NCBI GenBank assembly: GCA_000328365.1
Contig: KB302699.1
Coordinates: 23,629 to 87,628 of the forward strand
Direction: 5' to 3'
Origin: Capitella teleta
Taxonomy: Eukaryota > Annelida > Polychaeta > Capitellidae
Length of the DNA: 64,000 nucleotides
The translations under genes and the position numbers were made by a program. Under the pieces are notes generated by a model. It was not told the DNA's origin. It searched no databases and saw nothing but the letters and a program-made list of their open reading frames with translations. Below, in pieces: positions 12,277 to 25,225 of this stretch (the first letter of the stretch is position 1; the number at the start of each line of letters is the position of its first letter).

Positions 12277-12319
12277 AATCACCAAAGACATGCACATCAA
12301 TGATAAATGCCCTCGTTCT

Positions 12320-13223
12320 CTTTGATCCATGCATGCAAGGCACAGATCTTGGCTCTTAATGCGGCCGATCTCAAGTTCAGTGTCTCTACCTTTCGGTGAA
12401 GTGCCAGCATCTCCGTATGAATGACGGAGCTTGCTGATACTTAAAAGGATTCTCGACGGAGAGGTCTTTTGAGGTCGGAACTTGCTTTTTCGATAGCTAG
12501 CAATTACGTGGCATTCACGTCCTTATCGAGTCAGTGACGAGACCCATTGGTAGCTGGATGGGCCATTATGCATAAGAGTCTCTCTGCTTGGGGTTTCTTG
12601 TGCCTTTGCTATCTGAAGCACCCCGAACGAGCCGCCTCGGTATTTGGTGCGGCTTTTGTTCTCTTGTATACTTACGCTGATTTGATCTGTATTCAACATT
12701 CGGGCGACTCTAAATTTACACAAAGAACACGGCTTGCAAAGGTGATTTGCCTCATGGAATTCTTTATCCCTTGTTTCAGAGCCGTGAGATATGAATGGCG
12801 CATGCAAAAGTCATATATCTCAACGTCTGTCATTTCTGAGACATTTCGGGCGATGTTTGACGTGTTTATGGCGTTTCGCGCTGTTTGAAGATCCGAGGTG
12901 CGTGTTTTGGGACACAAATCACACAAACAAATAATTCGACATCCTCTCAGGACATCACATATCTCCTCTATTAAACTTTAGCAGTTCTTACATGCTGTAT
13001 ATGATTCCCATAAGTGTAATGCTATTATAAACAGCCAAAGTGCACGCTAGCTACCACGTGACAACAAAACAGAGTCACAAATCTCCGGTTGAATAATGAA
13101 TCCTCCCTTAGAGCACCGGTTGTGGTGCTTTCTAGATTAGGACTGCAGATGTTCTCTCGCTCACCTCTCATTGCTTCTGCTCATTTTTCTTGTCTTCCTT
13201 TTTCTCTCATTCTCTTTGATCAT
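12320..13223 (-). repeat. Right arm of the large inverted repeat
   Basis: Reverse complement of 7424-8297. In this arm the two ends carry similar direct sequences, TGATCAAAGAGAATGAG at the outer edge and GGATCAAAGAGAACGAG at the inner edge. It retains the 32-bp stretch missing from the left arm. One open frame across the arm (12547-12888, 113 codons) has no recognised domain and is not conserved in the other arm. Confidence 0.85.
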
Positions 13224-13260
13224 GGCATCTTATGCACATCGCTCTCTTACACTCTACCTG

Positions 13261-13345
13261 ACCATTCTCTTGACAATTCTCTTGACCATTCTCTTGACCA
13301 TTCTCTTGACCATTCTCTTGACCATTCTCTTGACCATTCCTCTTG
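13261..13345 (+). repeat. 12-bp tandem repeat (about 7 copies)
   Basis: The unit ACCATTCTCTTG is repeated about seven times, with one C-to-A variant in copy 2 and a 1-bp insertion in the last copy. It begins 38 bp beyond the outer edge of the right inverted-repeat arm. Confidence 0.9.
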
Positions 13346-16300
13346 TCCTAATACGACTGTTCTCAATACTGAGTGAACCGTATGAGATATCAGCTGTCAT
13401 GGTAGTGCTGAGTGCTGTGGTTTGTTGATAGCAGTTCTAAATTGTGCCTTCTTCCATGTCGTCCTTGGTTTTCCATTTTGCTTAAGAAACGTTCTATGTC
13501 GTCTAGTGTTTGCTGAATGTCACAATTTGATCAATTATCGCTCAATACTCTCCGGGTGGGTGGATATGTTGCTGTCAGGTGGATGAAGGGTCAGACATGT
13601 GCTTGAAACTGGTCGACATTCCTCTCATATTTTCGTTATGCAGGTTTTGCTGTTCAGATATTGCAAGCCGTCAAAATTTAAGTATGAAATTTCATGACAT
13701 AGAATCGAGTTGTAAAAAAAAAAGATCTGCAATATTATGCATCCCTATTGATAATGTATGCATAGTTCTTAGATAAAAAGCAAGGCTAATCTGTTTGCTC
13801 CACAGCTATTAATTTCGGCGCAAAATCATGTCAAAAGGTTAGTCTAAATTATAAAATAATACCAAGATCTATGCATGAATAATGTTTGACCATCAGCAGG
13901 GAAGGGTCAGAGGGAATCTGCCGAATCAGAAAGCAATTTTATATTAGTTTCAAATGTTTATTCTGATGTTATATTACATGTATATGCGAGATAAATATTA
14001 TATATAAATAAAAATCCGGGGGAAATTGTGGTACGAAATCAAGATAGTTCTCTCTCGTTGACACGTGGAATGAGCTCAATTTCATACATTTTTCCCCAGT
14101 TGATCAACATTTCCATTCTACCCCACTGAGTTACTGCTCATATCCAGGCACTTCATCACCATTGGAATACCGAGAGGTTAAAGCCTATTGCTCTGGGCAG
14201 CCCGTGGTGTGTTACAATGGCCTGTGGATTTATTCAGGTCTATATTAGCAGGTCAGCACTAGCCAGAGAACAGCCACTAGGGCTGCTGAATCAAAGCTGA
14301 TTACTGCACACACGCAAGTCAACGCAGACCGCCTCGTACTGGCAATACATGATTTTGGCCCTTGTTGTTGGCTTAGCCAAGAACTAGGTAATTAGGTCAA
14401 AACTTTAAGGTAAAACTGCCACTTGTAGCTCAATGGCGGCCATTTTACTACTCGCTTCGGAAATTACAGAAGCACGTTTTCACTACATGTGTTAAAACGG
14501 CAAAAATTTTTAATTTGGCTCGTAAGACAATTATCATCAATATTAATTAATTGATTAAATGTTTTTGGCCTACCATTCGAATTGAACGATATTTCCGTAG
14601 TTTTAATTCCTGTATTACCGGCGTTGCTGCAACAAAACTAATCCCACAATGCATCGCAGCAGCACATATTTAAATGTAATCAGATAAAAGTACATGTATA
14701 TACTCTTTCTGTATTTTTAGTCAACTATTGTTTTCAACTCAGGGGTGATTCTTTCTAAACGTTTGCAGTTCTATCTACAGTTTTATACTCTGTAGCCTCG
14801 AGTAGAGTTTTAATATTGAGATATCATCATTAAGTTCTTGGGAAAACCTTTGATTGTGTTCTCTGGGCAGTATCAAAGAACCTTGATTTTTATGAAATGC
14901 AAATGCCTTAGGCATCTCTTGATCATTACATCCATAACGAGAGCTGACGAGCAACAGGCAGTTTAAGTCGCGCTTAGTTTGGTGATTGCGTCACTGCTCA
15001 CATCATTACTTCTCATCGCATAATTATTCTTATCAAGTTGTTGTTTATTCCTGCGTATTTCTTATCTTCTTCATCTCTGTCACTTTTGTAATTCATACCG
15101 ACCTTTTAACAAACTTATTTCATCGAAGAAGAAAAATAATAATTATATATAGAACATATTTTTTTTTTTTTTTTTTTATATAATCATTATCATAAAACCG
15201 GCGTAGCACAGTCGCAGAGGACAATACGCCCAATGCACCAAGGAGGAATAACGCATTCATGAAATACGTACACATGTAATTATAACAGCACCTCTTGTGA
15301 ATTATCAGTCTGCTCGTTTAATGAGAGAATCAGGAGACTGGAGTCAGCGCATATGCATGTGAGTAGGACGTGTCCAACACATAAGCACGATGGGATCTCC
15401 GCTGCGTCGCAGTTCTTGACAGGGGACCCACAAGCAGCAATGGATACGGGGCACTTGCTAGTCTCACTTCTGAGGAATGCTGCGTGTTCAATTGTCTTCA
15501 TGTTTGTGCATACAGGTAGGGAACAAACTGCCAATGGCGCAGGCCATGTGTCATCAATGATTTCCGGTCATCCATAGGTCAATACTCCACAATTTTTGGT
15601 TGACTAGTTTTTTAAGTTTTTTTTTTTTTTTCTTTTTCTGCAATTGTAGAATTCATAGTGTATATGGTTGGATTGGAGGTCTTAACTGTAGCCCGTGTAT
15701 GAAGCGCATCAGAGACACTAGCCGTTTCTTCCCCTTGGGATGAGGACGGTTTGGCGGGTTTCTCTTTGTTATATAGGACCACGTGTCCGCCTTTTTCATT
15801 GACACTCACTTTTTCCAACCAGGTCCCACATTACTACAATATGCAAATATTTCATGAAACCTGCAGTCCAACCCCGTGCAATAGCGTGTATAGTTACAAT
15901 GAAAAGGTAATCTTAGGTCCTAGGATTACTCTCCCATGTTGGCAAATTACCAGGAAATAGTAATCCTAGTACGACTACCTCTCCTATCTGTATAATAACA
16001 CATATTCCATGAGGTAAAAACTATATATAGGACTATCTAACCGGGGAACTGTATGCACTCTGTTCTGAGACCATAGAGACTGTTATATCAGCCCCAATTC
16101 CCAATTGAACAATCGATGTTCTATGAAGGGAAAATGCAATTTGCGCCAACTACCTTGTTGGCGTTTAAAATGACACCGACATTACGATTAGAAGTAAGCT
16201 GAACACTTAATTTTATTGGATCCCGTGACATTGATGACGTTGAACTATCTCTTAAATAATGTTTTAATTGCATAACAAAATGATCGATATCGTAGCTTAA

Positions 16301-18600
16301 TATTGTATGATACCATTGGGATGCCAGATTGCGTGCCGCGTGTTGATCCTGTGATGGGATTCGTGGCGCTGGGCATGCGTAGTTCAAACTGGCCCAAATA
16401 GTTCGGAAACAGTTCTTTCTAAACCAGAAACAGAAACGACAATGTTGTTCCAACAAGGACACATATCTTTCGATGCTGCAATTCAATTGTGAAGCAGAAC
16501 GATGAATCACACAAAGGAGCAAAAATGAGGTGCAACCGACAGCTGCTTGATGAACAACACAAGTTCTTTGTGTACAGTACAAGTATTCTTCCTGCAACGT
16601 AGATTATTTCTGAGAGACTGCATGCTGTTTCATTGAGCCTCCATTGCTAAAGCAGCAACGTTCTGTGGCGTTTTGCTGTTGGCCATAATGCACTACATAC
16701 TTGTTGCTTCATCCATTTTATCATTGAACCTCCTTTCGTTGAAGTCGAATGTTATCTATTCATCATCGTGGGTGAAGACTTTCTGAGATGACTTGGAGTT
16801 TCCGACAAAGTAGAGTTAAAGAAGCGGAGATCAAACATTTTTTGTGATGATTAGTAAATGAAAAGTAATAAAGTAATTATGATATAGCAATGATTCCTCT
16901 GCTTTGATTTTTCTTCTCTGATTTAACGAATTAACCCCTTTTCGTTGTCCAAAACCAATTAATTGTGATTGGTAATCAGCTTCAAAGGCCAATATCGATC
17001 CGCTTGTTGAATTCATAGAAATTGTGTATGAAAAAGCAACTTCATTACTTAAGCGTTATGGTGGTAATGGAATATGAAGGGCGGTGGTCAGAATTTGTAT
17101 TTACGCACTCTTACGGACCGCACCGGCTCACTCAGCTACGGCTCACGTAATGTGAAAGGGAGAGCTATATAGTGGCTCATATTTCAGCGCATTCAGCCAT
17201 TTTTCTTGATATACCGACAGACAAATGCAGTATCTTCTGCCTAAATAGACATGCATTAGCAAGCTGCGTGCGGAAGGTATCACGATTCACTGACGCCACC
17301 AAACGTGACCCCTGATCATGCATTACCATGGCATTGGTTTCACGGGCCAGTCGTGTATATATTTTTGATGAAACGCCATATTGTTTTGATAATGACCACG
17401 TCATATGTATCAACCTATCAGGAACTAGTTCTGATCCAGGGTCATGATCAAGTTGTGCATTCCCAAGGGAGAAGCTTAATTATACCACAACACGTGCGAT
17501 CTGTACACCTGATGTAACCCAAGGTTAATGAGACTAAATCACACTTAAATCATTAACCTAGATTGAGACTCAGAATGTATATGTTATTTATACATAATTT
17601 TCATTGTCTACCTTTATTCTGCATAGAAATACATTTCATGTGGCCAAAAATATATTTCATTAATCCCGTTTATATTATTCAAAAAGGAATTCTATTCCTC
17701 GTAATTATAAGCATCGTTTATTAATCAGACGCTACTTAAATAAGTGGCGTATTTTTGTCTTACTTATGTGGCAAACTGTGCCACGAAATACTAAGTAGGT
17801 ATCACAGCGTCGTTTGAATGCTATTTGGGTATATGTGACGTCACATCACAACAAATGTAGGTTGCTGATTGTAGTCCGGAACAAGATTATCATGTCAAAT
17901 AATGATATAAAAGAAAGACAAAATTGAACCCCAGCCCTTTGATATCTTCTACAGCACAATGATGAATATAAGGAATTCTCGGTGAAATATCAATAATAAA
18001 ACTGGAGAATAAAGTATGAAACATTTCTTAAATCTGTGGAAAGTTGTTGCAGATTCAAAGTGGTGAAACTAACAATTATCAAAGGTTAAAGGTCAGAGCA
18101 TTCAATGTTTTAGTCGTGTTAGGCTGATCTCTCAGCACGCTGATCGATGGGATTTTATCTGCATAATTGGTTGGGATGGGGGTCATTGAGAAACATGAGT
18201 TCCTTAAAGCTGAGAACACGACGCCATAAAGCATGTTAGCCACTACAGGGCTATGTATATCACACTGGCGTCACGTGACAAGAGACCACGTGACTGTGTG
18301 ATAAATTGAAAGGCGATCTCAAAAATCTTTAATTTAATGAAATCTAGTTGTATTTACCTGTAAACGTCCTCATACCTCGCTTGTATAATTATATAATTAT
18401 TAGACTAATGCACCTCTGATTAACCAATAAACCCCTTGTCCTCAGCTCATTATGTTTTAATTAATTAGCTAAAAGCATTCAAATAAAAAACGCATTACAC
18501 GTGTAATCGTGTCATTTGTGCAACACTTTCTTATGGATTGTCTATTTCATACCTTATGCATGTGCGTGACTTAACCACCTTGTAGGTAGACAATACTGGG
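13346..18600. other. Gene-poor interval
   Basis: About 5.2 kb with no supported gene. The longest frame (minus strand, 16121-16597) has no ATG near its start and no domain that I recognise. Noted within it are poly-T runs near 15161-15177 and 15619-15632, a CRE palindrome TGACGTCA at 17836-17843, and two E-boxes at 18270-18292, the first within GTCACGTGAC. Confidence 0.5.
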
Positions 18601-18603
18601 CTC

Positions 18604-18676
18604 ACTACTAGACAGTACTAGACAGTACCTAGACAGTACTAGACAGTACTAGACATACTAGACAGTACTAGACAAT
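18604..18676 (+). repeat. 10-bp tandem repeat TACTAGACAG
   Basis: About seven slightly irregular copies of TACTAGACAG. One copy has an extra C and one is shortened to TACTAGACA. Confidence 0.85.
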
Positions 18677-21640
18677 ACACCGCCTACTTTGATTGCTGTG
18701 TGATTCAGAAATCTTTACGCTGCAGACGACATCGAATATGCTCGTCATTAATTGACAAGAAGGAAACGAAGAAAAAAGCTCTGAATGTTCCATTCAATAA
18801 CACCTTGCATATAAACCGTTTATAGCAGGGCAGACATTCACTGACGATGTATCCGTCAGTCTACAGGTGTAACTATATGATTGGCGCATATACCTTCCCT
18901 CGCACTCATCAGCATCAGTCCGTTTGTATAGAAGTCAAGCACCAATTGACTCACTTCTCTTCTGATTAACGTTGACGTAATCGTGATTAAACTATCCTTT
19001 CTTTGGGTTTTTTTTTTCTTTTCTTTTCTTTTCAGAACACACTTGTTAATCACATTTGTATGAATGAAGTGCTCTCGTTAAATCTGTTTCAATGTCTTGC
19101 CTTTCTTTTGAGTTATAAATGATATTATTCCACCCAAGTTAGCGTATTGTTACCCCATGACCTGACTTCACAGGTATTGGGATATTGGTATTTTCCACAG
19201 CGCGAATATTAGCGGATTGCGGATATGCTGTGTATAGCTTCCAATTCTGCATCGGGTGTACTGAATATATTTTTTTTTTTTTTTTTTACTATTTTTTTGA
19301 AACATTAAATTACCTGGACTGCGTAGCAACTTTGCTCCTACATCGATATCCTCGGGTTCATGTAGACACCACACAATGACTCCGTGTTAACTTTAATTTT
19401 ACCTTGAAGGAGAGGAAATCCAAATAGCGGAAGAGATCTCAAATGTTGTTACTTGCTTCTGCGTGTCTGAACTCTTGTTTTGGTTGGAAAGTTTCTTGTT
19501 TTGTGGAATCGGGGAAGCTTTTGTTTAAACATGCGATGTACGGATTCGCTCGATTGACTCGGGAGCCCTCCGTGTGTTTCTTATCGGACAGTGAAATATG
19601 TGATGGATTGGATTTGTTCTTTAATGTCAGACCAGAGTATAGAACTACAGTTGACTCCTTCGATATTGCTACTCATAGGAGATGGGAGTATTTTCAAGTC
19701 CGTTTCATCTGAACGTTTGCATGAATCGGCATAACAACCGCATCGGAATCCAATATCGTGAAAATGTTAGATTAAAAATCATCCCAGTCACTTTAACGAT
19801 ACATTTCGTCAACTCATCCGATTTAAATTGCAGTCTATTTGAATAACAATTTTATAAGACGCTGAGAAAGCTAAACCATAACGACGTTTTTGATGTCGCT
19901 AACATCGTGTAATCCGGTTCATCTCTTTACATTAATACTGCCGCAGAAGAGGACACGCCTTGCATCACTAATTGCGGCATCGAGACCGATTATTCTCTTC
20001 CAATGGTTAAGCACCAATGCTCAGTCGTCATGCGTTGTGACAGCTTGAATTGGGCAAATGACGGTTTGTAATTGATTACGAAGTCGATGCATCAAAGCAC
20101 GCGGCTGTCCAACTCCGAGACTCGGATCCGAGCTGAAGCAAATATTGTTTATGGATGCCTGGAAATCCGGATTCGGAAACTGAATTCTTCTCTCAGGTTT
20201 CCAGCATTCAATTCTCTGGACAAATGGCGCTGATTTAGATGTTGGGGTGCCTTGTATCCGACGCTTCAATAACAGGTGTACAAACAAACATATTGTGTTG
20301 AGAATAAGATGAATGAATATCATACGCACACACTAAAAGAACCACCCATATAATAATTAATACTTAACGCCAGAAGAAACACAAAGAATGGCACATGCAA
20401 TAGAAGCATATCAATTCAACATTTTAACTTGGAGCACAGTCTATGGTGCCGCTTGTATTTTTGTCCAGTTTACTGATCGTCAATAAAAGGGTAGAAAAGT
20501 TTGACGACACGGAATTCCCTTAAGCCAGTGTGTGGAGATGATGAAGAAATTAGATAGTGATGTGATTTTCTATGGCGTAGAAGTCCCTAATCAGAGGCGT
20601 GGCCAGAGAGGGCGGGGGACGTGGCTTGCACCCTTTAGTACCTCTGTTTTCTTTATGGATCTAGCAAACTCCGGCAACTTTTTTTTCAGAAAAGTCATCG
20701 TGTATTCCTTTGCCTGATATGTTTAAGCGTCGAGCTATGATCACAAATAATTTCTTAATTTCGAAATAACTGTATCCTTGATCACTCGAAGAAGTTCTTT
20801 CATGGATGGCACTAATATTCAATAAAATTGGTCTGCCATCCACCCTCATGGCCATCCGTCTTCTGAATATTCTGCCTACTTCCCCATTTCTTCGGCATCG
20901 TATTTCTGTAAACCAATCAAACTTAAGCAAACATAATCACAAAACGTCCTGCCTGAGTTGATTGAATCATTAATCTTTCCTGGTATCATTCCGTAAATCA
21001 ATCAAACACTTTAGCCGTGTGGTTTATGACCGAATAAATTTACTGCGGAGAGGTACATAACCCCAATAGTTCAATGGTATGAGGCAAAATATGATCTGCA
21101 CACTTGAATAAATAGGCTAGTAAATACACCTGTTAGATCAATATGCTTAACTACGTGGTATGTAGAATGGGTGGACAATGCATATACGATCCTCTGTTGG
21201 CCAGTGTCAATGGCCACACTGCATAATTGATGTTGAGTTGTTAAGGGCACAATGGTCAGATCTTATCACGACCCACAACTTACTAGTTACGTAACATCCA
21301 GTCCAGTGCCCAAGTACTAATTGCCCACGTGTCCTAAGAATAATTTACTGTCAAGAGGGGACAATAAATAATTATACACTTAGTGACATCATTATCTCAT
21401 AATCACATAGGGCAATGATCTACTTCGTGTGCATATCTTGGCATTGGCTTCGGGATGCTTAATTACTGTGCGTGTATTCCTTTGCGTTTTCAGGAAAACT
21501 CAGATTTGTATGAATAAATTACAAATAATGGGCATCAACGTGTTGTGTTCGTTTTCCTGGTTACTATATATATATGGTTACACGAAGTGTATAAGATGAA
21601 TTATTCAAGCCCATTCTCCTTCTTCCTTAATAGAAAACCA
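18677..21640. other. Gene-poor interval
   Basis: No supported gene. A minus-strand frame at 20021-20323 begins with a hydrophobic stretch (IFIHLILNTICLFVHLLL) like a signal anchor, but it matches no family I know and is followed by stops in all frames, so I leave it uncalled. Confidence 0.4.
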
Positions 21641-21647
21641 TAAAAAA

Positions 21648-21914
21648 ATGTTTTATTCAGAGTTTTTTGTTGTTGTATATATCGTACCGTTCACAATCGG
21701 CAATGATCCTGCAAATACACTAAAACACAGGTGCGATGATTATCATCATAAATTCCTATATAAATATACTGTGGACGGAATTGACACATATGCAGCTACG
21801 AGATTAAAATGTGCATCATTCCTGTATAAATATACAAATGTTCCATTGAAGCAGGCTATGTTTTGCCGATATTGGAACCATGACTGGTGCTCGTGGGTTG
21901 GCCGTGCAGACTGA
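21648..21914 (+). CDS. Possible signal-peptide exon of a membrane or secreted protein (weak)
   Basis: The frame begins with ATG and a hydrophobic segment (MFYSEFFVVVYIVPFTIG) that looks like a signal peptide. It continues as a short region with four cysteines and two internal copies of FLYKYT. It lies about 320 bp before the better-supported exon at 22231, with which it could be spliced; a donor at GGCC|GTGCAG near the end would be in the right phase. No family is recognised. The 3' boundary is unproven. Confidence 0.25.
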   Translation: MFYSEFFVVVYIVPFTIGNDPANTLKHRCDDYHHKFLYKYTVDGIDTYAATRLKCASFLYKYTNVPLKQAMFCRYWNHDWCSWVGRAD

Positions 21915-22230
21915 CAAATGATGATCCCTTACGTGCTTCGCTAAGTATAGGCTAATGCTAGGTAATGATTCCCTTAATCTTAAGACAAGCCGTCAACATT
22001 TTGTGGTGCCTTCGTATGTTTAGCATGTAACATGAAAATACTGCACGGATCAATGACGAAAGTCAGCCGATTTTTGAGTTGAAATCTCTAACTCAACGCT
22101 TATTGTACGAGTTTACCCATTTGAATTGTATGCGTGCATACACACAATCATACATCCACTAGTCCACGTGTACAGGTTTTGTGACATAATTTTCTTAACA
22201 CATGTGAATAATCTGTTCCGCTATTTCTAG

Positions 22231-22643
22231 GTTGGATGAAGATCTTGACCGAAACCCGATCACTTTCAACCTCCGTGTGCACATGCCTGACTCTGTGTTC
22301 TCTTGGAAAGCAGCGAAATGAAACAATGAACTTGAGCACAGTTATACACTGGTGCGCTATAGACGACTGTGAGAGTGGCAACATGACATTTATCTTACAT
22401 GGACAAGATGATCTATTGATAAATCGAACTGAGGGTGCGGTGATAAGCCCCAGCGTTCTACGTGAATGTTGTTTCGAGTGTGACGTCAGAGAGAAAGTCA
22501 CCGAAACATTGAGTCAAAAACGATTAGTTTTGGATGAAAAAATTCAAGACGATTTTCCTATTTCAGGGGCAACACTAGCTTTTCTCACACTTGTTTTTCT
22601 GATTATTGTTATTACCTTCATGTTAAAATGGTACCGGAAATGA
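22231..22643 (+). CDS. Possible type I membrane protein, terminal exon
   Basis: An acceptor (CTATTTCTAG) precedes this frame of about 136 codons; the first ATG is at 22236. The ectodomain part is cysteine-rich (VCTCLTLC, WCAIDDC, RECCFEC) and has potential N-glycosylation sites (NET, NLS, NMT, NRT). Near the C-terminus is a clear membrane span, ATLAFLTLVFLIIVITFML, and a short basic tail KWYRK. An AATAAA follows at 22757-22762. The layout fits the last exon of a single-pass receptor-like protein. I do not recognise the family, and upstream exons are uncertain. Confidence 0.45.
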
Positions 22644-22665
22644 TTATTACAGAAAAGACGTCATT

Positions 22666-22684
22666 TTACCGGAAATGACGTCAT
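22666..22684 (+). promoter_or_regulatory. ETS/CRE composite site
   Basis: CCGGAAATGACGTCAT at 22669-22684 joins an ETS-like core (CCGGAA) to a full CRE palindrome (TGACGTCA). A second GACGTCA lies at 22657-22663, and another ACCGGAAATGA occurs at 22633-22643, overlapping the stop codon of the preceding frame. Such composites are common in animal promoters. Whether this one is active is unknown, since it lies 3' of a possible gene. Confidence 0.3.
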
Positions 22685-22769
22685 CTTGCCCTTGAAGAGA
22701 TCTGCATTTAATTTTTGTATTTGACTTTGTATTAATTCATATTAAATACCTTACCAAATAAAAATGAAA

Positions 22770-24145
22770 TATCTATTTTATTTTGCACTTTTTTTTCTGC
22801 AAAACAAAGAGCACGCTTCAACAATCTGCTGTGCTACGTGTACAGCAATATATCAACCACGAAAAAGCATACATCATGCAGATTCAAAACATGTTGCTTA
22901 GGGTGATTCCGTGAGCAGAATGCCGCATGAATGCCAACCTATGCTTTACACGTAAGACAAAAGAAACTCCAAAGTCCCCGAGCTCAGACCCCAGTCACAA
23001 CCTCATCCGTGGCGTACGGTGTATTATTCAGCATCCCCTTATTCAGAGCACAGCGTTACTCAAAGGAGTTTTGGTTGATGTTGACTCGAGACCATAAATG
23101 ATCGGTCCACCCAATTCCAAAGGTTTTGAGGGGATAAAAACTCGGTGAGTTTACCTTCGTCCGCAGACCTAATTTCTACCAGGATTACTCAACACTTATT
23201 GACTCTCACGCACCGTCTATTCCGCTGTGCTTTATTTCTACGAGCACAAAAAAAGTGTTAGCAATAGAGCGCATACGGACCATTGAAGACATTATGGGAG
23301 CACACCACTCTACCTAACACCCTGTTATGAGAAAGCTCTTTTGAAACGCGATCGCAGTGTGAGCTTCACAATGCAGTCCGCCAATTAGGAAGACAGCCCG
23401 CAGGTATAGACATTATGCCAATAAGAAGCCTCGCACAAAAAAACAAGCGTTTCTTATGATGATGAAATAGGCCAACACAAACATCTCCTCATTCGTCAAT
23501 TGATCTAGGAGGCAAACACAACATGAAATATGCCTCTTCAGTGTGCTTTTTATAGCAGGGTATGTGACCATCTTCTTGTTCTACAAGTAGGGGTTTTAGG
23601 GCACAGAACTATTGCATCGCGCGATATATGGCAGACACAGTTGTAAGCATGCAGGGAATACAAATCCGTCCGTTAGTTCAATAACCCAGTTTCGACATAA
23701 TAATGATAATTGGACAGCTAGGCGTGACTTGTGTTTGTGCTGAAGTGGCCTCATTTTTGACGCAAGTCAAAGGGCATTAATTAGACTGGACACCTGCATG
23801 TATTGTGTATTCAGGTCATGACGAATGACCCATTTCCATATATGCACTGGAATTCCTCAGAGAATTTGATGCAGATTTTCTTCTAAATGTCCGCTCGCTT
23901 CCAGGATAACAGAAATTATTACAGTAGTCAATCTCCGAAATGCAATGGCATTGTATGAGATTGACTAAGTGCATAAATCGATCGTTATACATTATGATTA
24001 CTATTAACATGATTAAATTGCCGGTGAGGAGAGGGTGGACAAGAAGCAAGTTTGAATAAAACAGCTCTTATTTGACGAGATACGAGAACGATGTATCTCA
24101 TTATTAGATGTTATGATGAATTCGGAATCAATATTGCCTTATAAT
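22770..24145. other. Intergenic, nothing supported
   Basis: No coding frame with a recognisable motif and no RNA gene seen. Confidence 0.5.
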
Positions 24146-24577
24146 AAGTCTATACAGTATTGTGCATCTTAAATTTTGTGTATGAAATACATGAATTTTA
24201 AGTCTATACAGTATTGTGCATCTTAAATTTTGTACATGAAATACATGAATTTTAAGTCAATACAGTATTGTGCATCTTAAATTTTGTACATGAAATACAT
24301 GAAATTTAAGTCAATACAACATTGTGCATCTTAAATTTTGTACATGAAATACATGAATTTTAAGTCAATACAGTATTGTGCATCTTAAATTTTGTACATG
24401 AAATACATGAATTTTAAGTCTATACAGTATTGTGCATCTTAAATTTTGTACATGAAATACATGAATTTTAAGTCAATACAGTATTGTGCATCTTAAATTT
24501 TGTGTATGAAATACATGAATTTTAAGTCAATACAACATTGTGCATCTTAATTTTTGTATATGAAATACATGAATTCT
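24146..24577 (+). repeat. 54-bp satellite, 8 copies
   Basis: Eight head-to-tail copies of a 54-bp AT-rich unit beginning AAGTCTATACAGTATTGTGC and ending in ACATGAATTTT. Copies start at 24146, 24200, 24254, 24308, 24362, 24416, 24470 and 24524. There are no length changes between copies, only point differences (for example CTATAC/CAATAC and GTGTATG/GTACATG). Variants alternate rather than grade, suggesting recent amplification of mixed units. Confidence 0.95.
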
Positions 24578-25225
24578 AATAATGTTTGGCTCAAGGTGGA
24601 GCGGATTCGTTTACTGTTTGCGTATTAAAATAATTTTTACCATAACTCAAGCTCCGGAAGAGTTACATGTTTGTTATTTAGTGTTCTAACTCCACCTGTA
24701 CTGAAGAAGTCATGTTCCAAATTTCAGGCAGATATCTCTATCGGTTCAGAAGATATGATTATTTCAAAGTTGCCAAACTTTGAAGTCTATTTTCTCAAAT
24801 CAAAGATTCCGCGACCCCGCAAGGGAAAATGGTCATATCTTTGGAAGTAATTGAGATAATTAAAAAAAATTTTCAACAGAATACTCAGAAAAGGGTGCTC
24901 TATAAGATGATCTGGATAGCTAAAAATTGATAAAAATCGACTTTAGGTCGACTTTGCTGGCCTGGGTCACATATTACTTTTGTGAAAGTATTATTAGTTG
25001 ATGCATAATTTGAGCGTGCATTTGTCTGTGTCATTATGGTATACCGTGTCACTGATCTCTGCAATTATGAAAGAAATGATCGCTATTCATGAGGCATGCA
25101 TAATCATCTGCTAGCAAAGTTGGTCTACACGTCTATGGGTACTTAATAGTTATTCGGCTGAACTCTGGTGTAGAAAAGAGGAGTTATCGTGCAATTTGAA
25201 CACATTTTTCTTATAATTAATTAAA
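24578..25225. other. Interval between two satellites
   Basis: No gene. The sequence at about 24640-24970 has the look of a transposon-like or decayed repeat but shows no coding motif. Confidence 0.4.

Larger units (their letters stand above)
8298..12319. other. Spacer inside the large inverted repeat
   Basis: This is 4.0 kb between the arms. No transposase or other recognisable gene was found. It holds repeat copy B (9215-9305), a tRNA-Ala-like SINE with a perfect hairpin (10932-11075), a G-run near 10693-10706, and a small frame at 12067-12276 with a signal-peptide-like start. Confidence 0.6.

Noticed and set aside
12547-12888. 113-codon frame in the right arm of the inverted repeat
   Set aside because: The matching frame in the left arm is disrupted and no motif is present; most likely chance openness.
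16121-16597. 158-codon minus-strand frame
   Set aside because: Begins with TTG, no ATG near the start, no recognised domain, no splice or polyadenylation support.
20021-20323. Frame with a signal-anchor-like start on the minus strand
   Set aside because: Looks like a type II membrane protein start, but no family match and no downstream continuation was found.
24146-24577. Possible CRISPR-like array
   Set aside because: The 54-bp units are contiguous with no unique spacers; this is a satellite in eukaryotic DNA.
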